Shown in pieces: positions 1 to 6,111 of a DNA stretch of 7,112 nt. The first letter of the stretch is position 1, and every line of letters starts with the position of its first letter. The notes below the pieces were generated by a model. That model was not told the DNA's origin, made no database searches, and saw only the letters and a list, made by a program, of their open reading frames with translations. Both the position numbers and the translations under genes were made by a program. The DNA comes from Deltaproteobacteria bacterium (GTDB lineage Bacteria > Desulfobacterota > Binatia > UBA9968): assembly GCA_016184235.1 (NCBI GenBank), contig JACPDC010000351.1:1-7112 (forward strand). Direction: 5' to 3'.

Positions 1-2
1 AG

Positions 3-47
3 GGGCGGGATTCCATCAAGGTCATTATTGAACCCCAGCGCGGCTAA
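3..47 (+). CDS. Possible 3' end of a convergent gene (partial, left edge)
   Basis: Plus-strand frame 3 is open from the window edge to a TAA at 45-47 and reads as a protein-like C-terminus ending in SIKVIIEPQRG. Ending on a hydrophobic beta strand followed by a short polar tail is reminiscent of zinc-dependent medium-chain dehydrogenases, but 14 residues cannot establish a family. If real, its stop overlaps the TAG stop (44-46) of the minus-strand binding protein, so the two genes converge with no room for a separate terminator. The alternative is that these bases are intergenic, or that a minus-strand gene starts at the ATG at 25-23. Confidence 0.35.
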   Translation, partial: GRDSIKVIIEPQRG

Positions 48-1054
48 CGCGCCAATCCCAATTCCTTCCGGGCCTTGTCGAGAAAGCTATAATCAAAAAC
101 TTCCGATACGGTGACGAGCTTGGTTACCTTCGCATTCTCCCTCTGCAGATCGATCAGCACTTGCACGGACTCAGGCTTGACGTAGGCGTCCCTGGTTAAC
201 ACGCGCATCAGATGCCTGAGCATCTCGCCCGCCATCTTCCGGTCGTTGACTCTCCACTGCTTCATCAGGATGTCGAGGACCGCCTCGTGATTGTTCTTGT
301 CCCAGATGAATTGGAGACCTCGCAGGGTGGCGCGAATCATCTTTAATATCTCGTCCGGGCTTTCACGAATCTTCTTTTCTGAAGCACCAAATCCATTCTG
401 GGGAAATTGCACGACATCTCCCAAGAAGATCAGCTCGTTATATCCTTTCTCCATGGCAATAATATTTTCCGGGACTGAGAGGAGAGAGGCATCCACGACC
501 CCAGACTCTAGGGCCGCGAAGCGAGCAGCCGCAGCGCCACCGGCGGGAAGAACTGAGACATCTCGACCTGGTTCGAGCCCAAAATGCCTCAGCGCCTGAT
601 GCGCTAGTAAAGTCGCCGACCCTCCAGGAGAGCTGCCCGCAACCTTTTTTCCCCTAAGCTGTCGCGGCTCCTTGATCTCTTTCTTGCTTATCAAAAAAAG
701 CAGAGGACGATCCACCGTAAAGATCAAAACCTTCATCGGCCGCCCCCGGACCGCTGCTCCGATCACCCCAGTCACTGCGGCATTGTAGTCGATGTCCCCG
801 GTGAGCACCGCCGTGCTGGCGAGATTGGCCGCCACGAGGATGAGTTCCAGATCGATCCCCTCTTCCCTATAAAAACCCTTGTGATGAGCCACAAACATGG
901 GTAAAAAAGAGACATTGGTCGAGGGAATCCCCATGCGGATTTTTTTAGCCTGCGTTTGCGCCAGAGAACCAGGGGAAAGACCCGCCAAGAAGAATATACA
1001 GGCCCACAAGATCAGAAGCAGTCGCGTAGCCGTCGGTGTTTGAATCATAGACAT
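44..1054 (-). CDS. Exported NitT/TauT-type (NMT1/THI5-fold) ABC substrate-binding protein
   Basis: This 336-residue protein would bind a small solute outside the cytoplasmic membrane and deliver it to an ABC permease. Residues 1-32 form a signal peptide: R11, a hydrophobic core at about 12-26, and a likely signal peptidase I site after S30-L31-A32. No convincing lipobox is present. The mature part opens with the family pattern: a first beta strand (IRMGIP), then PMFVAHHKGFYREEGIDLEL, where a helix is followed by the G(F/L)-x-x-E-G-I-D-L motif of SsuA/TauA/NMT1 proteins. LRGKKVAGSSPGGSA is the usual lobe-2 loop. The start at 1054 was chosen over an in-frame ATG at 1108 because GGGAGG (1060-1065) lies 5 bases upstream and because the longer form puts charged residues ahead of the signal peptide and overlaps the BNR gene. 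An ATG at 1048 is also possible. No permease or ATPase gene is present, so the ligand is unknown. It is the last gene of the minus-strand set, 35 bases after the BNR gene. Confidence 0.9.
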   Translation of the reverse strand: MSMIQTPTATRLLLILWACIFFLAGLSPGSLAQTQAKKIRMGIPSTNVSFLPMFVAHHKGFYREEGIDLELILVAANLASTAVLTGDIDYNAAVTGVIGAAVRGRPMKVLIFTVDRPLLFLISKKEIKEPRQLRGKKVAGSSPGGSATLLAHQALRHFGLEPGRDVSVLPAGGAAAARFAALESGVVDASLLSVPENIIAMEKGYNELIFLGDVVQFPQNGFGASEKKIRESPDEILKMIRATLRGLQFIWDKNNHEAVLDILMKQWRVNDRKMAGEMLRHLMRVLTRDAYVKPESVQVLIDLQRENAKVTKLVTVSEVFDYSFLDKARKELGLAR

Positions 1055-1089
1055 GCGAACCTCCCTGCCTTCATGTCGAAGCCATAACG

Positions 1090-2010
1090 CTAATCCGCCG
1101 CTGCCCACAGCACCCGGTCCGCCGGCAGATTGATTTTTATTTCCTGCCAGCTTTCGCCGCGGTCGCGGCTCAAGAGAATCTTGCCCGCACCGCCCGAACC
1201 CGATGCGTGGCCCCGCGCCACATCGCCTAGTCCGGCAAACACTGCATCGGGGTCGTAGGGGTGGTGCACCAGCGCCCAGATCATCGGGTCGAGATTTTCA
1301 GGTATGCCTCGGCCCAGTCGTCGCAAAAGGAAGTCATGAAAATAGTCCCGGGTTAGACCGTTCTCGGCTCGAACCCAGCCCTCTGCGGGATTATCGCTGG
1401 TAAAGAAGCCGCGCGCGGTGGCGAGGAAATAGCGGTCAAAGCGGCTGGGAAGATTCAAGATGACGTGGATGTCCAGATAATCGATGCCCTGGCTCACGTC
1501 TTCCCAGCTCTTTCCCCGGTCGAAACTGCGCACGACGCCGCCATGCTCGATGCAGAGATAAATGATCTTTGAGTTATCGGGATGGATGAAAATATTCCGC
1601 ACGTGGCCCTGGTGAGGCGGCTGGGGGAAGCGCCAGTTTTTTTTAACCTCTTGAGGCAGCTCTCGAAGCGAGGACAACTCGATCCAGTTCTCTCCACGGT
1701 CTTCGCTCCGGTACAGGCCGACCGGCTCGACACCGGCGTAGACAACGTCGTCGGAAGTAGGATCGATTGTAACGGCGCGGATGTCGCCGTCCAAGACTTT
1801 ACCCCAGTGCCTGCCTCCGTCCTCGGTTCGGTAAAGGCCGTTGTGGGTGATCCCGACAAACACACGCTGCGGATGCAGGCGGCAGCCGGCGATTGAGTCG
1901 ATGATGCCGTCGGCGAAATCGCGGCCCAGTTCTTCCCAATCGCTGTTATTGGAGTGCCAGACTATCAACCCATGCTGGGTGCCGGCGTAAAGGCGAACCC
2001 TCTCGCTCAT
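1090..2010 (-). CDS. BNR/Asp-box repeat beta-propeller protein (sialidase/Ycf48/VPS10-like fold)
   Basis: This 306-residue protein carries five Asp-box motifs (S/T-x-D-x-G-x-x-W): TEDGGRHW at 62-69, SEDRGENW at 102-109, SFDRGKSW at 162-169, a degenerate TSDNPAEGW at 204-212, and SRDRGESW at 281-288. Between them come strands such as VVYAGV, IIYLCI and AVFAGL, giving the repeat rhythm of a beta-propeller. Such proteins are often annotated as WD40/YVTN/BNR-like, exo-alpha-sialidase-like or Ycf48-like. No sialidase arginine triad is evident, so glycosidase activity is not supported. There is no signal peptide or membrane segment (it starts MSERVRLYAGTQ), so it is probably cytoplasmic; a scaffold or ligand-binding role is a guess. 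The ATG at 2010 has AAGGAG (2017-2022) 6 bases upstream, directly beside the inverted 9-base repeat array. It ends with TAG, 35 bases before the binding-protein gene. Gene reality is well supported; function is not known. Confidence 0.82.
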   Translation of the reverse strand: MSERVRLYAGTQHGLIVWHSNNSDWEELGRDFADGIIDSIAGCRLHPQRVFVGITHNGLYRTEDGGRHWGKVLDGDIRAVTIDPTSDDVVYAGVEPVGLYRSEDRGENWIELSSLRELPQEVKKNWRFPQPPHQGHVRNIFIHPDNSKIIYLCIEHGGVVRSFDRGKSWEDVSQGIDYLDIHVILNLPSRFDRYFLATARGFFTSDNPAEGWVRAENGLTRDYFHDFLLRRLGRGIPENLDPMIWALVHHPYDPDAVFAGLGDVARGHASGSGGAGKILLSRDRGESWQEIKINLPADRVLWAAAD

Positions 2011-2013
2011 AAT

Positions 2014-2022
2014 CCTCTCCTT
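2014..2022 (-). promoter_or_regulatory. Ribosome binding site of the BNR gene, adjoining the repeat array
   Basis: The minus strand reads AAGGAGAGG, a strong Shine-Dalgarno sequence, with AAGGAG 6 bases from the ATG at 2010. The last 9-base unit of the inverted repeat array begins at 2023, the very next base. A hairpin formed by the array in the mRNA would therefore stack against, or compete with, ribosome access at this site. The regulatory effect is inferred; the sequence and spacing are seen directly. Confidence 0.6.
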
Positions 2023-2115
2023 CGTTCAAGTCGTTCCAGCCGTTCAAAACGTTCATCGCCCCCCATTGGTTTTTAAACGACTTAAACGGCTTGAACATTT
2101 TGAACTATTTGAACG
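2023..2115. repeat. Inverted array of degenerate 9-base tandem repeats (hairpin-forming)
   Basis: The left arm holds four consecutive 9-base units: CGTTCAAGT (2023-2031), CGTTCCAGC (2032-2040), CGTTCAAAA (2041-2049) and CGTTCATCG (2050-2058). A 12-base spacer follows (2059-2070, C-rich). The right arm holds five units in the opposite sense: TTTTAAACG (2071-2079), ACTTAAACG (2080-2088), GCTTGAACA (2089-2097), TTTTGAACT (2098-2106) and ATTTGAACG (2107-2115). The period is exactly 9 throughout, with core CGTTCAA or TTGAACG. In minus-strand RNA, the outer right unit pairs with the outer left unit at 8 of 9 positions. Counting G-U, the four-unit register gives about 27 of 36 pairs, leaving a loop of roughly 21 bases. 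It fills the only long gap in the operon (2011-2128). It lacks a U-tract, so it is not a classical intrinsic terminator. Confidence 0.8.
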
Positions 2116-2128
2116 GTATTTATCCGTT

Positions 2129-2857
2129 CTACGGAAAAAGCTCGCTTTTTCCCGTGGCGGGCTGGCGATCCCAGCGTGCCTCAAGCCGGGAGAAATAATC
2201 CCACGCCCGTTGCGCCCGGCGTTGCAGCGCGATTTCCGCGTCGAAGGCCCGGCACTCCTCGGGACTGATAAAACCTAACGTAGCCAAGCTCGCTGCCTGC
2301 ACGCTCTTTTTCGCATCATCTTCCAAAACCAGCGAGGCGTAGAGGACCTCCGCGAGATTTCTGCCCGCCACGACGATCCCGTGACCCCGCAGCAGCGCGG
2401 CGCGTTTGCTGCCGATAACCTCGACCAGGCGCATGGCACGGGCGGGCGTGGTAATGAGGTGGGCCTCGCTGTAGAGCGGCACGCCGCCGCTGAATATCGC
2501 GCCTTGCAGGGTGACCGGCTGGAAGTCGCGCTTGGCGATGGCGAAAAGCGTCGCGTAAGGAGAATGAAGGTGGGCCACCGCCAGCGCGTCCTCGCGGGCG
2601 GCGTGGAGGGCGGTGTGGATCGGCCACTCTACGGGGGGACGTCCCGCGGGATCGAGGGGTTTGCCGTCGAGATCGGCGGGCACCATCTCCTCGGGGCGGA
2701 GATTTGCCTTGTCGGAACCCATCCCGGGAGTGATCAAAATCCTCTTCGTCCCCGGATCGTACACGCTCACATGGCCGAAGAGGCCCAGCATCCCTTGCAT
2801 CGCCAGGATCCGTCCGCATGTGGCGAGATGGTCTCTCAAAACGGGCTCAGCAGCCAT
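2129..2857 (-). CDS. Class II aldolase/adducin-family protein
   Basis: This 242-residue protein belongs to the zinc-dependent class II aldolase fold (FucA, RhaD, AraD and relatives), whose members cleave or epimerise sugar phosphates or decarboxylate keto acids. The four expected metal and catalytic residues are visible: E77 in VEWPIH, H96 and H98 in AHLHSPYA, and H159 in RGHG. The N-terminal GHVSVYDP (28-35) and LITPGMGSDKANLRPEEM (41-58) match the phosphate/substrate-loop region, though the phosphate-binding pattern of sugar aldolases is altered, so a non-phosphorylated substrate is possible. The ATG at 2857 is preferred because it gives the normal family N-terminus and lies 16 bases after the AOR stop; its Shine-Dalgarno is weak. 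The same frame extends to a TTG at 2908 (259 residues), which would overlap the AOR gene by 35 bases. Tight spacing suggests translation coupled to the AOR gene. Exact reaction unknown. Confidence 0.87.
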   Translation of the reverse strand: MAAEPVLRDHLATCGRILAMQGMLGLFGHVSVYDPGTKRILITPGMGSDKANLRPEEMVPADLDGKPLDPAGRPPVEWPIHTALHAAREDALAVAHLHSPYATLFAIAKRDFQPVTLQGAIFSGGVPLYSEAHLITTPARAMRLVEVIGSKRAALLRGHGIVVAGRNLAEVLYASLVLEDDAKKSVQAASLATLGFISPEECRAFDAEIALQRRAQRAWDYFSRLEARWDRQPATGKSELFP

Positions 2858-2873
2858 TATCGTCGTCCACGCC

Positions 2874-4769
2874 TCAATCCAGTTGAGCCCACTCCTCGAA
2901 CTCTTCAAGGCCGAGCTTCTTCAATGTGTCCATAAACGGGCGGCCGGTCTTCTCATGCCTGCCCATCAGCCGGTGATACTCGTAGACCATGTCCGGCAGC
3001 CACTTGGCGATAGTGAAGCCCTTGTGCTTGCCGTCCGGCAGCGGCTCGAGAAATCTCGGCCCGACCTCTTTCCAGTCATGCTCTGCGATCCAGCCGCGCT
3101 GCGTGCCGAAGATGCTCTGCAACATAGCGCTGCGATGGCCGGCCTCCAGCGCCTGATCGATGTCGAAGTTCCAGCCGGTGGTGGCGTTGAAGGAATCGAC
3201 GATGCTTTTGATGCCGTCCGGCTTCATGTGCATCTGGGCGAACCAGCAGCCGCCGATGAGGCCGCAGAATTGGCGGTACTGCTCGGAGAGCGCGTTCGAC
3301 CAGGGCCAGCCGGCCGGATTATCTCGATCCAGCGGGCCCCATTTCTCCCGGTATTTTAGATCCGGCGGGGGGTTGACCGACCCGCCGCCTTGCGGCTTCA
3401 TCCCGCCGCTCGCCACGATCTCGCGTATCATCTGCCCGAAGTGCGGCCGCCAGTCGTGCAGCGCCGGGGTGCCTTTTTTCGTGTGGACAATCCACTTTGG
3501 CGCGTCACCTCCGATCGCCTCGGCTACCTCCACCGGCCCTTCGGCGAAGAGATTTCCCCAGTAGCCTTCGCGCCGCGCCGCCATGTCGAGCAGCCGATCG
3601 ATGACCTCGACATTGCCCCACTCAAACTTGAGCCCGCCGGTTTTTTCCGCGTTGAGCAGCCCCTTTTCCCACGCCTCGAAGGCGACGCCGACGCCGCAGG
3701 AAAAATGGCTGCACTCGATTCCAAGATCGTTGATCCTCTGGGCAAGGTAGAGAGCGTCGTTCCCTCGGACCCCGAGATTGTAGAAGGTGTCGAGCCACTC
3801 GCTGCCCGCGTTGAAGTGGCCGAGGGTGCCGCTGTGTTTCCCCGCCTTCAGCTCGACGTCCCAGGGGCAGAGCCGCTGGCACTGGAAGCAGGGTCTCAAG
3901 GTGACGCGGTTTTTGTCAAAGCCTTCGATGTGGCTCTCCTCGATGACGGTGCTGCGGAAATTGAAGTTCGGCGCGCCGCCGAGATCCACGGCATGGCCCG
4001 CGGTTCTCTTCTCCGCTTCATGCCGCACCACCAGCGTATTTCTCCATCTCAGCCCCGCTTCGATCAGCCGCTCTCGGTCATGGAGCGACGGGCGGGCTGT
4101 GCCGTGCACGACAATGGCTTTCAGTTTCTTCGAGCCAAAGACCGCGCCGCCGCTGTGCGCCGCATTATGGTTGTAGTCGTTGCACAGCATCGCCGCGTGG
4201 ACGAGATTCTCACCCGCCGGCCCGATGCACATCACCCGCGCATCTTTAAGTCCGACCTCCGCCCTCAGCAGGTCCTCGGTCTCCAGCGCCCCCTTGCCCC
4301 ATACTCTGCCCGCATCGCGCAACTCCGGCTTTCCTTCGTTGATGAATAGATAAGTGGGATTGGAGGCGGCGCCCTCGATGATGACACCGTCGTAACCTGC
4401 CGCCTTGAGGGTGACCGCCCAGAAGCCGCTCGCCGCCCCGCGCCCCAGCGTGTGGTTCGTCAAAGGACTCAGGTAAACGGCAGTGACCTTGGTCCCTCCG
4501 GGGGTAAATCCCGTTCCGGTGATCGGCCCGGTCATCATGACGACTTTGTTTTCCCGACCGTACGGCTTGGCATCCAACGGCAGTTCTCTGAGGAGGATGT
4601 AGCTGGCCAGGGCCTGGCCGCCGATGAATTTCCTGAGCAGCGGCTCCTCGGGAAGATTCTCGTCTCTCATCGAGCCCGTGGTGAGATCGACGCGCAGGAT
4701 CCTGCCCATGTAACCGCCGGGAAGCCTGGTCTTACGTTCGCGCGGAAAAATGTCAGCGGAGTTTGCCAT
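2874..4769 (-). CDS. AOR-family tungsten/molybdenum-pterin oxidoreductase, catalytic subunit
   Basis: This 631-residue protein has the normal length of aldehyde:ferredoxin oxidoreductases, cytoplasmic enzymes with a bis-pterin tungsten (or molybdenum) centre and one [4Fe-4S] cluster. The N-terminal domain is clear: GRILRVDLTTG (22-32), FIGGQALASYIL (48-59), MMTGPITGTGFTPGGTK (78-94) and SPLTNHTLGRGAASG (101-115). HSGGAVFGSKKLKAIVVHG (205-223) is the pterin-binding segment before the cluster domain. Cluster ligands are C294, C297 and C301 (CxxCxxxC), with C508 or C502 as the fourth. As recalled, the usual family motifs D-x-L-G-L-C and (A/V)-Y-D-P-R are replaced here by CGLIGGC (502-508) and LHDWRPH (437-443), so the substrate may not be a simple aldehyde. 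The start at 4769 has AGAAAGG (4780-4786) 10 bases upstream, overlapping the stop of the FeS gene; M21 at 4709 is an alternative. Its pairing with a ferredoxin-like subunit resembles the AorAB, BamBC and YdhV/YdhY types. Confidence 0.93.
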   Translation of the reverse strand: MANSADIFPRERKTRLPGGYMGRILRVDLTTGSMRDENLPEEPLLRKFIGGQALASYILLRELPLDAKPYGRENKVVMMTGPITGTGFTPGGTKVTAVYLSPLTNHTLGRGAASGFWAVTLKAAGYDGVIIEGAASNPTYLFINEGKPELRDAGRVWGKGALETEDLLRAEVGLKDARVMCIGPAGENLVHAAMLCNDYNHNAAHSGGAVFGSKKLKAIVVHGTARPSLHDRERLIEAGLRWRNTLVVRHEAEKRTAGHAVDLGGAPNFNFRSTVIEESHIEGFDKNRVTLRPCFQCQRLCPWDVELKAGKHSGTLGHFNAGSEWLDTFYNLGVRGNDALYLAQRINDLGIECSHFSCGVGVAFEAWEKGLLNAEKTGGLKFEWGNVEVIDRLLDMAARREGYWGNLFAEGPVEVAEAIGGDAPKWIVHTKKGTPALHDWRPHFGQMIREIVASGGMKPQGGGSVNPPPDLKYREKWGPLDRDNPAGWPWSNALSEQYRQFCGLIGGCWFAQMHMKPDGIKSIVDSFNATTGWNFDIDQALEAGHRSAMLQSIFGTQRGWIAEHDWKEVGPRFLEPLPDGKHKGFTIAKWLPDMVYEYHRLMGRHEKTGRPFMDTLKKLGLEEFEEWAQLD

Positions 4770-4784
4770 TTAGAAGATGCCTTT

Positions 4785-5582
4785 CTAACCTTCCTTCCTC
4801 CACGGCCAGTAGCGGTAGATCAACCGCTTGGGGTGGATGAGGGCGAGGTAGAGCGCGCGCGCCTTGCCGGCGAGCCCGCAGCGCAGCGTGAAAAGGTCTT
4901 TGAGCATCAAAACAAGCGGAATCCTGTGCCTGGGATACTTCTGCGGCCCGACGGCAGGGACTCCGTAGCTCTCCTCCTTCTCTTTGAGCACATAGAGCAG
5001 CTGGCTCCCTCCCGCCTCTTTCTCGCCGTAGACATATCCGCCGGTCTCTTCGGCGCGCTGCTTCGCTTTAGCCGATATCTCGTCTTGAAAACCGAAATCA
5101 AGCGCTTGCACCGGGCAGGCCTGGACGCAGAAGGGAGACTTGTTTTCACTTACCCGGTCGCTGCACATGGTGCACTTGCTGGCCTTGTGGGTGATGTCGT
5201 TCTTGGCGATGACCCCCCAGGGACAGGCGTAGATGCAATACTCGCAGCCGATACAGGTGTCCTGATTGATAACCACAGGCCCTTCTTCGTACTTGGTGAT
5301 CGCCTCCACCGGGCAGACGGCGGCGCACATGGGAAACTCGCAGTGCATGCAGCTGTTGCGCGCCCAAATGGGAGAGAGGCCCTCGAGAACCGGCGGCTCC
5401 ATCGTGATCCAGTTGGTGCTGGAAAGCTCGTAGAGCGTCGTGCGGGGATGATCGTTCCAGTCCTTGCACGCCTGGACACACTGGCGGCAGCCGATGCATT
5501 TGGCGGCATCGAAGAGAATCGTTCTCGGCCTGCCGTCGAGCAGACGGCCGGTCGGAATCAAGGCGCCGTATTTTTGGCCCAT
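4785..5582 (-). CDS. 4x[4Fe-4S] electron-transfer protein (DmsB/FdhB-like), partner of the AOR enzyme
   Basis: This 265-residue iron-sulfur protein carries sixteen cysteines in four clusters: C29-C32-C35-C39, C78-C81-C86-C90, C110-C113-C116-C120 and C137-C140-C152-C156. This is the exact pattern of beta subunits of molybdopterin enzymes (DmsB, NrfC, formate dehydrogenase beta). CIGCRQCVQACKDWN at 29-43 and GGSQLLYVLKEKEESYGVP at 191-209 are most like the formate dehydrogenase type. There is no signal peptide and no clear transmembrane helix, though the tail (about 221-265) is rich in hydrophobic and basic residues and might touch a membrane or partner. With an AOR gene 15 bases downstream, it most likely wires electrons between that enzyme and a soluble or membrane carrier. 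No flavin subunit is present. The ATG at 5582 has only a weak Shine-Dalgarno (CGGCGGA), fitting coupling to the VOC gene 21 bases before. Confidence 0.92.
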   Translation of the reverse strand: MGQKYGALIPTGRLLDGRPRTILFDAAKCIGCRQCVQACKDWNDHPRTTLYELSSTNWITMEPPVLEGLSPIWARNSCMHCEFPMCAAVCPVEAITKYEEGPVVINQDTCIGCEYCIYACPWGVIAKNDITHKASKCTMCSDRVSENKSPFCVQACPVQALDFGFQDEISAKAKQRAEETGGYVYGEKEAGGSQLLYVLKEKEESYGVPAVGPQKYPRHRIPLVLMLKDLFTLRCGLAGKARALYLALIHPKRLIYRYWPWRKEG

Positions 5583-5603
5583 CAGTTATTCCGCCGCCGG
5601 ACT

Positions 5604-6035
5604 CTAGCGCCGGCCTTGACCCTTGGGAGCGGGAAAGTGGAGCTCCAGGTAGTTGCCTTCGGGGTCGAACATGTAGATCGTCTTGCCGGTGCTCCGTTCC
5701 ACCGACCTATGAAACAGTCCCAGTTTTTTAGCCTCCTTCAGGGCCGGTTCGTAGTCGTCCCAATCCATGTCGAAGGCCTGGTGGGCGATGCCGTCCTGGT
5801 CCAGGGCGTCCTTGTGGATCGCCCTGGGGCGCTCAAAAAGGACCACGTCATCGCTGCCGCATTTGAAGCGATCCAGCCTGGCTACCTTCCCGTGGATCTC
5901 CAGGGAGTCGGGGTTGTTGGGATTTCCGCCCACCCTATCGATAAACTGCAGTCCCAGGACCTTGGTGTAAAACTCTCGCGCCCGGTCGATGTCGTCCACC
6001 GGGATGCCCATGTGATAGATTTTCTTGAGTTTCAT
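5604..6035 (-). CDS. VOC-superfamily (glyoxalase/dioxygenase-fold) protein
   Basis: This 143-residue single-unit VOC protein has the usual length for the superfamily (glyoxalase I, methylmalonyl-CoA epimerase, extradiol dioxygenases, fosfomycin/bleomycin resistance). Two beta-alpha-beta-beta-beta modules are visible, the first opening with IYHMGIPVDDIDRAREFYTK and the second running from about DGIAHQAF to YMFDPEGNYLELHF. The probable metal ligands are H8, H85 and E131, all present, so an active metalloenzyme is likely rather than a resistance-type binding protein. It is the first gene of the minus-strand operon. The ATG at 6035 has a strong AAGGAG (6044-6049) 8 bases upstream. It ends in TAG, 21 bases before the FeS gene. 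The reaction cannot be fixed: epimerase, lyase, glyoxalase or ring-cleavage are all possible. Confidence 0.87.
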   Translation of the reverse strand: MKLKKIYHMGIPVDDIDRAREFYTKVLGLQFIDRVGGNPNNPDSLEIHGKVARLDRFKCGSDDVVLFERPRAIHKDALDQDGIAHQAFDMDWDDYEPALKEAKKLGLFHRSVERSTGKTIYMFDPEGNYLELHFPAPKGQGRR

Positions 6036-6043
6036 GGTTTTGA

Positions 6044-6049
6044 CTCCTT
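6044..6049 (-). promoter_or_regulatory. Ribosome binding site of the VOC gene
   Basis: The minus strand reads AAGGAG, a full consensus Shine-Dalgarno, 8 bases before the ATG at 6035. It fixes the start of the first operon gene. It is much stronger than the sites of the next three genes, which fits their being translated by coupling. Confidence 0.75.
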
Positions 6050-6081
6050 TTCCAGATAACCTTTTGGAGGCTGCGGGCAGG

Positions 6082-6111
6082 ATATTAATGGCGCGCCCGC
6101 GACGCTGTCAA
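6082..6111 (-). promoter_or_regulatory. Sigma70-like promoter of the minus-strand operon
   Basis: On the minus strand a perfect -35 box TTGACA (6106-6111) is followed after 16 bases by ATTAAT (6084-6089), or after 18 bases by TAATAT (6082-6087); each -10 matches 4 of 6 consensus bases. Transcription would start near 6075, leaving a leader of about 40 bases before the VOC gene. The spacer holds the 8-base palindrome GGCGCGCC (6090-6097). A 6-base inverted repeat, GCGGGC (6073-6078) and GCCCGC (6095-6100), brackets the -10, a placement suitable for an operator. Promoter use is inferred from position and match only. Confidence 0.55.

Noticed and set aside
1055..1108. Longer start (ATG at 1108) for the exported binding protein
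   Set aside because: It would overlap the BNR gene, place a charged segment before the signal peptide, and ignore the GGGAGG site 5 bases from the ATG at 1054.
1637..1644. A8 run on the coding strand of the BNR gene (A AAA AAC slippery heptamer)
   Set aside because: It fits a -1 slippery site, but the zero frame continues with good BNR motifs on both sides. No sign of a meaningful alternative product or an obvious downstream stimulatory structure was seen.
1090..2010. Sialidase enzyme
   Set aside because: Asp boxes alone do not make a sialidase; the arginine triad and the N-terminal F/Y-R-I-P motif are not seen, and there is no signal peptide.
2023..2115. CRISPR array or classical rho-independent terminator
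   Set aside because: Units are 9 bases long with no spacers and reverse orientation at mid-array, so not CRISPR. The hairpin is imperfect and followed by a ribosome binding site rather than a U-tract, so not a standard terminator.
3390..4349. Plus-strand open frame of 319 codons
   Set aside because: Wholly antisense to the AOR gene, lacks any known motif and has no ribosome binding site context that competes with the real gene.
4452..6059. Plus-strand open frame of 535 codons
   Set aside because: It runs antisense through the AOR, FeS and VOC genes, all three of which have clear family motifs. Its predicted protein has no recognisable domain; it reflects GC-rich codon structure on the opposite strand.
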